From the NCBI GenBank assembly GCA_013407085.1, contig JACCGJ010000677.1, positions 1 to 64,000 on the forward strand: a stretch of 64,000 nucleotides of DNA, in the 5' to 3' direction. Source of the DNA: Atriophallophorus winterbourni (Eukaryota > Platyhelminthes > Trematoda > Plagiorchiida > Microphallidae). Below, in pieces: positions 43,539 to 55,500 of the stretch. The position numbers and the translations under genes are program-made. Each line of letters starts with the position of its first letter. Positions within the stretch are counted from its first letter, which is position 1. The notes beneath the pieces are model-generated. The model saw only the letters and a program-made list of their open reading frames with translations. It had not been told where the DNA came from and did not search any database.

Positions 43539-46500
43539 GTACGCTAGAGCTTTCCAAAGTGATTTAATTATTCTTCAATTGGTAATAAATTATTAAAAAC
43601 TAAATAGTCATTTATATCACCTACTTTTCTTTTTTTAATAACGACATTACAATTGATAAATGTTGCGTTTGTGTTTTACTTTGTTCAATTTATGTGCTCT
43701 TGAATTAGCGCCATTGAGAACAGTCGTGTAGAGTGTTCTTATCTAAATCTTCACTTTCACGTTCTGGTACACCCTGGACAAAAATGCTGCATTTATCGTT
43801 CACCGATTTCCAATCGTAGCCTTCTTGCTTTTGCATCTGCCTCTGAGGCCAAGGAACTTCAGGAAAAATAGGCACAGGCAAATGTGTGCTTCGGAGAAGG
43901 TTGAGCGAGAGCAAAACCTCTTCAACCCTTTCATGGAGTCAAGGGTGATTCAGAGTGGACGTGGGGCGTTCACGTGAGGCGAGTTCGGGCGCCTGGAAAC
44001 GAAATAAAGAAATCGCATTTATATCAAGTTGCAGGTTTTCACATTGAGCTCACCACTGTTGCATATCTTGCCTGCGTGCTTGAAGGAATGGAGATAAACT
44101 TTCCGGCACATTTGTACATACAACGGTCAGGGATTGCATGTTGTAGCGATTGGAATTTGGAACTGTGGGCAGTTTCCGAGCGTTGTTAGTTTGTGGTTTC
44201 ACGAGCTGTCGGAAGAGGTCGTGTGTGATTTTGTTTATCGAGGCGCACTTAGCACTACCTGAACATCCTTAGGACTTGTGCAAGCAGGTAAGGTGTCCGT
44301 TTCCAGTAGAGACTCGAGGCGTAATAGTCTGGTGACGATAGCAACATACGGGTTCGGAAATGATGATATAGACGCGTTGGCTGTTACCCCCGCGTAAGTA
44401 GTTTTCAAAGGTGGTTTCTCAGCTGGTTTCAAGTTAGTTGATTCGTCATGAACAACCGACTTATGCAATTTATGCAGAAAAAGTATATCTCATTTTTTGT
44501 TTTGTCAGAGAATTTTAAAACGACTTAGAAATATTTGTGCATCGCGGGTGCTGCCAAGCATCACAGCGATCACACTGGATGGCGGGATCGTCATCATGAA
44601 CATCTTGGGCGCATTTTGTGCAGTTATTCCGTTTAATAATCTTATTAACGTGACCCTTTATGTAAGAGAAAGATTGTAATTGTATTCAGTAATGAAAGGC
44701 AGATATGTAACAGCATTATCACAGGGTAACGTACGGTGAGTGAAGTGAATTGCAAAATATATCTTCATGAGCAATCGAGCGAGGTATTACAACTGAGGTA
44801 CTGCTTTGGTGTTCTGTTTTCTGCTTGCACTTTAAAACAACACTAACTTCATAGTTTTATCTCCTCACTCAAATTTATACCATGTATCAAACCCAATGTA
44901 TTTCGAATCATTAAATGCAAAAGCTTGTCTACTTGCATGATAATTTGTTTAAAATTTATACAATTTTTATATTTACATATTTAAAAATTGCCAATTCATT
45001 TTTATTTTGTTCAGCCGTCGGGGGGTACTCAATACACACCAATCAAGTCCTATGGCAGCACCTTCAAATCATCTGGAGCCACATCCTGTGCTCGCGTTTC
45101 ATTGCCCGATCAGTGCCCGAATGATGAATTATCGAATTTGACTTTAGATGAAAACCGTGATTTTCCTTCACGAAAGAAAACTGATGATCTTTTGTCCACG
45201 AGACCTACCGTAAACTTCTCTCGCCCTAGTGCTCTGCAAAACCGTATATCTCCCGAATCTTCCGCAGAAATGATGAAACCATTGACCACTAGTAATAGTA
45301 GTAACAACAGCAGTGATCCACGCTGGGCAGGAACCACCCGTTCGTCATATTATCTTACAAGTAATTATTCGAAAACTTCTGGATCCTCTGATCGTCGTCA
45401 AGGAGGATTGGTTGGCTTAAACAATCTAGGGAATACAGTAAGTCATGCAAATAAAATAACGCCTGGCCTACTATCATCGATGTATAATCTTCTTCGTTAC
45501 GTAACGTAGTGATAAAGGTTTTCTGTCGTTGATTGACATGAAAGTTCTCATGCTGCAGTTTGTTCTGTTTGTGCGAAATCACAAGCCTGATTCAGGCAAA
45601 GTGCCGCATAGTCATACGCTGCACGTGTGCTAAGATACTGTTTAGTCGCTCAGGCCTAGACAGGTATGAGAAAAAGCAAATCAATTGAGCACGGTTTTGG
45701 ATGCACAACACAGAAACGCTAAACAGTCGCGCATCTGTCCACGATTGTTGGCTTGCTTTTATGTTGTTAATGAAAGAAATACGTCTCGGATCAGTTCAGT
45801 GTGCTTTATTATAATAAACGTGAATATCTGTTGAGATGCTTTTACCATTCTTTTTAGTATGAATGAAAGCACGAGCCTGATCCAGACAAAGTGCCGCACA
45901 GTCAGAGACTGCACGTGAGCTGATATACTGTCAGGTTTCCCAGGCTTAATATATATGACAAAACAAATAGAAATAAAATATAAATGGTAGTGAGACTCCA
46001 GTGTGTTTCAGCATGCAGCTCACTACCGATGGTCAATCAATTTATCATGATGTTAGCCGCACAGCACAGAAATACTGCACGATTGCACAACCGCTCAGCT
46101 ATCGATATGCGATGTTGATGTTATTTTGCCGTTTATAAGTCTTGTCCCAAGTTTATTTAACAACTATTTGGCTTTTTGGACTCCCGGTTTGACATTTATA
46201 ACATTTCACATATAATAGCCAGGCTTTTAACGAATTCTCACTCATTTTGCCCTTACATGTCAGAGTTTTCCGAGTTTTTAGGTTATCTCTACCGAAGTTA
46301 AAAACCACTGTGCTAACTATCGAGTAGTCGGGTTGACTTCTAGTGGATTCATCTGGGTTTTTTAAATTGGCATCACGACAACTATCTATAACGTTCTTCG
46401 AGTTCACTAGCTTTATTTTCAATTCATTTTGTTTCCATAAACTCCCGTTAACGGTTCAAATTCCTTGATATGCATGTTTTCATGTTTGAAAGTGTAAACC

Positions 46501-49430
46501 CTATCTTTTTGTTTTCAGTGTTTCATGAATTCCATACTGCAATGCCTTAGCAATACTCGACCTCTCCTTGAGTACTGCCTTCGCGCTCAGTATCAAAGAG
46601 AGAAAAATCCTAGCAGTAAAATGCTTGGGAGTCTATTTGCATGTGAGTTCCGAACTTTCGATACTATCGTTCGGTAATCTCTTGTACGCATATATGCTTC
46701 GTGTGATTTGGTTTTCACATTATTTCTAATTGAATTTCGCTGAGGTTTCTGGGTTGTTTATCGGATCATCATCATCAGATACATCATTACACCGGTAGCA
46801 TGTACCGAATTCTTAACTGCCATACAACTATGAAAAAAATAAAATCCTAAAAGATGGGGTTGTCTTGAACGGCTACGAATTTTATAGAAGAGTAAGCACA
46901 AGCAAACTAGAATGAATTGCCTACACCTCGAACGGAGCATCTATTCAATAAATTTTCGTGAACCAGTAGAGCAGCATAATGACATAATATGGTCTGCTAC
47001 AAGCTTCCTTGTGGCTTTCACTGTGATGCATTAAAATAAGCTTTTCTCGTCAACATACAAGGTTAAGCAAACAATCCAAAAAGATGCTTAGTGCAAGACC
47101 GCCATTAAACACGGTTTTGGGACATATCCTGAACCGTAACCAACCATTGCGATATCTGATCGTGGGACCTTAGCCTGGAACACGTGCTGCGCCGACTTTG
47201 GAAAGGTTACTAGTAATTTGTGAGAAAAAAAAAAATGACATGTGGAACAATGGACAAAAAAATCCCCTCTATTGTACCCTTTTCTTTCTTTTCTCGTGCA
47301 TTGCGGGTGGCACTTGCTCATTTTAAATGATGTGTAAAATATATTTTGATATATATATATATAATATAGAATACTAGTAGGGTTGTAAATGCCTTATGCC
47401 AGTGGCGGTTGGCAACCCCGAGATTTACGTCAAATCAGGATGTGGCGTCGCAAAAAGGATCTTTTTCGGAAGTCGGTGGTCGGGCATACGTAAAACGTGA
47501 CCCAACCAGCGTAACCTATGCAGGTTGATCTGCTTCTCTATATCAACATTACTGCCGAACAACTTATTTCGGAGAGCATCGGTGCGTATGTGACGGTAAC
47601 AGTCAACTCCCAAAATGTTGCGAAGACGCCGAATGTGCTTCTTCCTTTGTTTACCCTGATCTGTTCTACATCATTTACTTATACCTCGTGCATTTTTACA
47701 GTTTTGCTACTGTTTTTATTATTATGTATGTTATAATTTTTTAACCCGGTATTATTTTATATAAAAAACAAAACAAAGAAGTCACAAAAATCGCATTCAG
47801 TGAAACTACAAAACAAGCTGCTTTTGCGCGTTTGCTTTTGCATATTCCGCTTGTCTGCTTTCCTTTTTTCACACGCTTGCTTATCTGCTTTTCGTGCTTC
47901 ACAATGCTTGGCACTTTGTCTGCTCCAGACTTGTGCTTCTTGATGATGATGACTGTTTTGCTTATCCTATTTAGAAGTAACTCCTGGCTTGTTAACGCGG
48001 CTTCAGCTCTTTCGTAAAGTGCTATTTTAATGACGTAAGCAGGTCTTTTAATCTGATTGTCAACTTCTCTTATCAATTCGCATGATTTTGGTGTCGCTAT
48101 TGCTTTTTTATTCCTGACTGGCATGACTGAATATTAAAAGGGTCGGTTGCTACTGTGTTAATTTAACAATTGTATAGCGACCGTCGTATTCCAGTGGTTA
48201 TTTTAGTGTGTGCCTCTTATTTTAGTGTAATTTTGCCATGCGTATACAGGTTAACCTGTATTATTTCACCCATATGTTTCCTAAAATGACAATACTAACC
48301 GGGATGTTTCATCTTTATAATCAGGTCCCATTATTTACTATGCATTCAATGGTCACCACTTCGATATTGAGTGTCATTGATTAACCTAGTGATTTGGTAT
48401 CATTTGATTAACATCCTTGGAATCTGAATGTCACCATTAAGCATAACTTTATGCCACAAGAAGGGTGTACTTCGTCTCGACGCGACAAATTCAAGTCACT
48501 CGTGAAACAGCTAGCCGTAAGCTCCAGTTTCTTAAGGGATTAAAAAATAGTCTTGACGAGTTTCTATAATGTTTTCGTTTTTGTTAGCTTATGCATCCTT
48601 GATGGAAGATTTATGGAATCCCGAGTTGGCCAATTCGTCAACCAGTCCACAGCAATTCAAAACTCAAATTCAACGATTTGCACCCAGATTTGTAGGCTTT
48701 TCGTAAGTTTCCTGATCTTAGTTCGAAATGTGAACGTGTGAATAATTAATCCATTAAACTGTGTGTCAGTATGATGTGTGTGACTTCGTCTTTTACTCCT
48801 GCATACCTTGTCGATTATTGAGGATTCTGGTCCCCAAATCAATAAATACTTGTCGTCACGACATATTTCCCGTTTTGATTTATTGCTGATTGCTTGATTG
48901 AAACCGGTCGTCTCAAATTTCATGGGTTCCAAATTTGCGATGATTGATGTCTGCATTCGATCGTTGCTCTCCTCTTTGTAACGTGACTCTCGAATGTTTT
49001 AGACTACCATTTAAATTGGTTGTGATATGTATAAATAGTGGGACATGTTTGCGTATGATTCACGTCTGCAAAGTATCTGACAAGCCTTTTGTTGCTAAAT
49101 ATCGACATGTTGTTTAAACATGCTTTATTATGTTAACTACCCGGCTGTATCTGCCTTTCCTTGGTAATTTGATGATATTGGTCGTTAAACGTCTGACTCA
49201 TTCCACGCTAGAGGTTTGGCAATGTGTCTTTTGTATCTAGTATGCAGCACTTCTCTACTGCACAGGTAATTTTGCTATATTGTGTGTCACTAGTAGTGAG
49301 CTTCATTTAAACTCACACTGAAACCTCACTGCCATTTTCCTTGCTTATATTTGTCTAGTCCTAGGCAATCGGGTAGTATCTCAGCCCAAGTGCACTCTAT
49401 GACTCTATAGCTTTAGCTTTGTGCTTTCAT

Positions 49431-49496
<66 letters not shown>

Positions 49497-49525
49497 GGAT
49501 AGATAGATAAATAGCTGGATAGATC

Positions 49526-49587
<62 letters not shown>

Positions 49588-52500
49588 CTGGATAGATAGA
49601 TAGATATATAGATAAATGCGACTTAGGTTGTGCCGTCAAACAGCACTGCTCACGTGTAATTGTGTAAGCGTAAAACCTTTGTGTAACGTTGTAGAATCTG
49701 ATCCGAATTGAGTTCAAAAGGAAGTCACATTAGTATACAATAAGTAACGCTTTACTTATCTAAAACGAGAGTACATGAGCTGAAATGTAAATATGAAAGT
49801 TTAGTAACTGTATGCAAAAGGTGTACAGCACAAACAAGCAACAATCATGACACTTTGGTTATTCATCTTCAAGTTCAAACAACACTAAACAGCTACTCGA
49901 TTTTTTCGGCATTTCTCGAAACCCTGATTTTTCAAATTAACTACCGTTTTAAATTGTCCTAATTTCTTCCTCAGCCAACAAGATTCACAAGAATTTTTGC
50001 GCTACCTCTTGGAAGGCTTACACATCGAAGTGAATCGCGTCACCAAGCGTCCTACCCCTGTCACTCCGGATTACGCCGCTGAGGATAAATTGCCGTAAGT
50101 GTCAAGTGGTTATCATGGTGCTTATTGGTGTGGTGCTCCGATAGTCCGGCTACGTTTTTCCATGTGTATGCATGGACAAATGGAACACAAACGTCGTCTC
50201 AGCTTACACGAGGTAAAGGTCAGCCGTTTCGACAAACGATGTGTGAATGGGTTGAGTCGGACCGAAAATCTGTCTACATCACACGGTATTTAGCCATGAT
50301 TGGCGGCACAACAATCTGTGTGTGATCCGGTTGATTTGGCCTCAATACTACCTGATAATTCTTTCTTGCGGCAGTGCAGATTAGCTCTGAGGCTTCAATG
50401 GAATACCTTGATATCCTACCCTTAATCTATTTCTATTTCTCCCCTCATATCTGTCTAGGGCTGGGCAACCTGACAGTAATATCGCCCACGTGCAGTCTCT
50501 GACTGTGCGGCACTTTGCCTGGATCAGGCTTGTGCTTTCATACATACATACACCCTTAATCTATCACTGACCAGCATCTGTTTGTTTTCCAATTTCATGC
50601 ATTTCGTTGGCTGTGGTGTCATTCCGCTTTTCATCCATCTGCTTATCGATTAAAATGTATGGGAAAATTCTGGTGGTTCGCAAACGTAGTTTATTGCTTT
50701 AACTGTGTCCTTGCAGTCAGTTTTATTCTGTATGCCTAATATGGATAGGTTGCTATGACCACCATTTTATTGGAAACTAGTGTCATGCGGAAACTCGAAT
50801 AATGCCCTGTCACCAATTTGCCTCCAATCATCACTGTTGGAAACTGTCAGCTAGAATCAGTACATCATTTCACACAGCTTGGTTCAACCATTGCGGATAA
50901 CCACTCGCTAGACACGGAGATTGATAAGCGGGTTAGCAGAGCAGCTGTCATTTTATCCCGATTGAACTCTCGTGTTTGGGGTAACTGCAAGTTGATTTTA
51001 AAGACAAAGATGATGGTAGGCAGCGCGTGCGTACTAAATGCTTTACTGTATGGCAGTGAAACCTGAACCACCCACGCAAGACACGAACGGAAGCTGAATG
51101 CTTTCCATCTACGAAGCAATCCTAGTATCTTGAACATAGTGTAGATGGACAAAGTGACTAGTACTGAAGTGCTTTCAAAAGCTGGTCTACAGATCATGTT
51201 CACCTTATTACGACAGCGCCGCCAGCAGTGGCTTGGCCACGTCTACAGAATGGAAAATAGTCGTATTTCGAAAGATCTACTCTATGGTGAGTGGCAATTA
51301 GGAAGACGACCATTGGGCAGACCGCAGTTGCGGTACAAAGATGTTTGCAAAAGAGATATGAAAGCTATTGGCATTGACCCGGCGAGTTGGGAAGAACTTG
51401 CTCTTGACCGCTCACATTGGAGGCATTGTGTATAGCGTCGTCTGCAAGCTTGAGAGGAGCAGATACTTCTCTTGGGTGCTGAACGCAGTTCACGCCGCCG
51501 GCGTGCAACTGACGCCGAACAACCGAGTTATGCCCATCTTTGCAAGCGCCGCGGGAGTTATTGTTCCATCCCGAATCGGACTGTTTAGTCATTAGAAAAG
51601 CTGTAGAACATGAAAATTAATGCGATTGTGATGTACATCCGTGGTCTACATCGACCGATTGAGGCCAACAACAACCAGTTTGCTAACCTTCCTCGTGTTC
51701 TTCATGTGGCATTCAGTTCAACAATGTTTGACATTACGCTCACTGTCGGATTACACAGTCACAGAATGACTTCAGCTCAAGCGGGGGTAACTTACTTACT
51801 TACTTACTTTACTTTTGTGCGGCTGGCTCCACGGGTGGATTAGCCGGCTTCATTGATGTCTCGGATCGCACCAGCCCACGCACGTCGATCGGAGGCGAGA
51901 TCGTTGCAGATCATTATCCAGTCTCGTTCCCACCTGCGAACTCCGTAAACGGTACGCAGACCCGGGGTGTCTACATCCTCTTTCGAATAGGCAACCTTAT
52001 CCCACGTGACAACAGCATCGTATTACTTGAAATTCGTCAGCGTTCAACCACTCTCGTTCGATATACAAACCCTGTTTGGTAATGGCTTAAAAGTCAAGCT
52101 TGGCTCGCTGTAATGAGCTGCATGCAAAAACCTTTTCAAGTCACACTGTCACGTTTCTTTCATATTTGTCTGGAGCTGAACAACCTGACCTCTCACTGTG
52201 CGGCACTTTGCCCAGATGCAGAAGTGTGATTTCAGATATACATACTATCCGTCGACTGTCCAAAAGCTCAATGAAAGCAATCTAACCGTGTCAATCTGAT
52301 GACGACAAACAGCCGGAAAGCCGTTGAGAGGGTGTAAATGCGTGTGCTGTGTGCAATAGCCAAACATTAAGTTTCGGTACTTTTTTGTGAATTCTTCTTA
52401 ATGACTGTCAGTGCCGCTGAAGCTAACTCGATCGAGTTAACCATTTCGTACTAGCCAACGTTGTGTTCCGTGCTATACGTATCGTTGGAAACAAAATTTC

Positions 52501-55500
52501 AAGTAGAGCAGATCTTTCAACTGCAATTGATCTGTGTGTTCTCGTTGATCTCACAGACATTCGGATAATGCTTGGGGAAACACCTCATACTGTGTTGATA
52601 GTTGTTGTGTATTTCTTCAACGCCTGAAGTGGCTACAGCCGTTTTTGTTTTATTTGTACAAAGCAACTACTCATGTGTTTTATCAGTAATATTACGGCAC
52701 ACAAGTTTTACGTAATCGGCACCACTCGCCGCGGCGCAGGCTCTTAACAACCATCTGCTCTAAGGGGAAAATCTCACAGCTGAGATTAGAACCCCAGACA
52801 CTGATTGTTTTTTCCGCGTTCCACGATGTTCACGCTGTTTTCTGCTTTTTCACGTGTGATGTGAAAGCACAAGCCTGATCCAGGAAAAGTGCCGCACAGT
52901 CAGAGACTGCCCGTGGGCGATATTACTGTCAGGTTTCCCAGGCCTAGACAAATGCGATAAAAGAAATATAAATGGTAGTGAGACTCCAGCGTGTTTCAGC
53001 ATGCAGCTCACTACCGGTAGCCGATCAATTTAGCACGATGTTAGCCGCACAGCACAGAAATACTGCACGATTGCACATCCGTGCTTTTTGACGTAGCACG
53101 GAATCACCTGTTTCAATATGCATCAAACGGTTCTGTGCCTGTTTGGCCTAATTTTCTTTAGTGTTCATACGTGATTACCGATCCAGGTTATTCTGATTAA
53201 ATCGTAATTTGTTGCGTTCTTATCGTCGTACACGGGCTTCAACTTATTGTAACTTTCGACTATTTTTATGTTCTTTTCAAGCGATGGTGAAAAAGCTGTA
53301 ATCTATTGGAAGCGTTATTTGTCCATGGACAACAGCGAAATAGTCGGTGAGTCTGGACTTTCGTTTTGATGACTGGTTCTCGCGCATTATACCGCTTCTA
53401 TTCTATTTTCTCTCTCATATCTGTCTACGCCTGGGCAACCTGACAGTATCATAGCCCACGTGTAGTCTGTGACTGCACGGCACTTTGCCTGGATCAGGCT
53501 TGTGCTTTCGGTTATTATTAGAATCAGTGGTGCTTCTCATCCAGGGTAGTTACATGTTATTCATTATCTATCAACTGTCTTTTATAGAAGATAATCCCGT
53601 CGTTAGGAGAAACAGCTCCTAACCAATAAAAACAGCACGATTCACTGATTGGTTTAAACTTTGATCAACGATGGGTAACATTCTAGAAGTTATCGATCTA
53701 CGTGCTATAAAAGCAGTGCTCACTCACTTGTGATGGATGCACAAAATTCTGGTGCAAATAAATCATTATTTCAAGCTCGTTTAAGCACTAGCCTTTTTTG
53801 TAGATTGCTGCGCAATGATTTTGGGGATAAACTTGAGAATTTTCCGTAGAAAATTGCAACACAGATTAAAATATACGCTAGCATTCAAAATTCTCTTTTG
53901 GCTATGTGCTGGCCATGGTTCTCTCCTAATGTCCAGCTTTAGCAGGAGGAAGATACCAATCAGACCTCACCTGAGTATCTGTGATGACAAATTTGATGTT
54001 GACGAACTCTTTGAATTAAACACACCTGTATTTTTCAGTTGATTTCCTGTGTTGCAACTTGATTCTCCCAAAGTAGCTGTTATATCTCATTTAGATTTTT
54101 TCACGTGGAACACTTTGCAGGAAGAACCCATACGCTTCGTAGCTCAATGATTGAACGCCAAACTATGTACTTTGTGACTGTCTCTATCAACTTTCAAGTG
54201 AACTCGCGTTTTTAACCCCCCATTCAGCCTGTCATCCTGTAGTTTTGTTAACCCAATTGCTTTTTATACCCTTAAAATGTCTGTGTTCTTAGTTTTAGTA
54301 GGTTAGGGTTACTGCCTTCGTGATCATTGTAAAACTATCTCTAGTAGACTTGAGTTAGTATAGTCGTAGCGTTCCCGAAGCGTGTTGCTTAATTGTTTAT
54401 TGCTTAGTCGTTGTTTTTGATCAATTTATATAAACTTTCTTTATTAATGCTCTGCAATCGTGCAGTACTTGTGTGCTGTGCGGCTAACACCGTGCTAAAT
54501 TGGTTGGCTATCGGTGGTGAGCTGCATGCTGAAACAGGCTGGAGTCTCACTGCTATTTCTATTTTCTCTCTCATATCTGTCTAGGTCAGGGCAACCTGTC
54601 AATATCTTAGCCCACATGCAGTCTCTGACTGTACGGCACTTTGCATGGATCAGGCTTGTGTTTTCATACATACATACATACTTAATGAATAGCACGAAAT
54701 GTTTGGGTACTGCTGAATCATCATCGGTCGTTGTTCGTACAATACAAAGTGCGTTGATACACGCTCGTTTGATCCGTTAACGTCGGTTTCATGGTTGCAC
54801 AATATCTTGCGTTGAGTGTATTTCCGTTTTGTGCATGTGCGAGCCCTTATGCGAACGACATTCCGGCACGCAGCATTCCTCCCTTCGTGTGATTTAACAG
54901 GTCAGCGAAAGATTGCCTCGGTGTGTGTGTGTGTTTGGATGCAGCTGTCTAGCGTGATTTTGCAATATCGAGGACCCGCTGATCGTTTGTTCGGCAGGCT
55001 ATTTGTGCATGAGACCGTTCAAGGTCATATCGAAGTTATGCTGTAATGCCACTATTAAATTGGGTTCCTACAACAAACTATAGTGCTCACACACAGAATC
55101 ACGAAGTGATTATTGGTCAAGCACTCATGACGCTTACAAATGACGTAAGCTTTGTGTTGCTCATATCCCCCGCTCTTACACACCAATTTTCCACTGAATT
55201 TAATCTTAGTGTGCCCACCTGGGTGGTGTGTAAGTACGCAGGGAATGTGAGCTAGACTGAACTTTGCCACGCTCGTTATAATTTTCTTGAAACATAAAAT
55301 TTTATGCACGCCCGGGCTTACCGCGCCTGTGCTTAACTTGAACGCAACATTCAAATGTTTTTACACTTTTTAAAATTCCTCAACGTGGTAAATACGTTTG
55401 TGTCGGTTGCTGATGGGTAATGAAAGATTTCCTATCGCGGGTTTGCTTACCAAAATGGCGTTGTTGTAATGGTGACCAGACTCTGACTTGCCTTGAACAG

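Noticed and set aside
47741..48124. 127-codon minus-strand frame rich in Lys
   Set aside because: Spans the R7 repeat; its kinase-intron copy gives a similar Lys-rich frame, so it is repeat sequence.
49427..49717. 96-codon minus-strand frame rich in Ser, Ile, Tyr and Leu
   Set aside because: Translation of the GATA array.
51365..51595. 75-codon frames on both strands
   Set aside because: Overlap the RTE-like C-terminal remnant and its 3' part; no independent support.
53690..53795. TATAAAAG and AATAAATCATT suggesting a solo LTR
   Set aside because: No second copy or TG...CA ends with target duplication could be found; a similar suspicion at 59285-59400 fails for the same reason.
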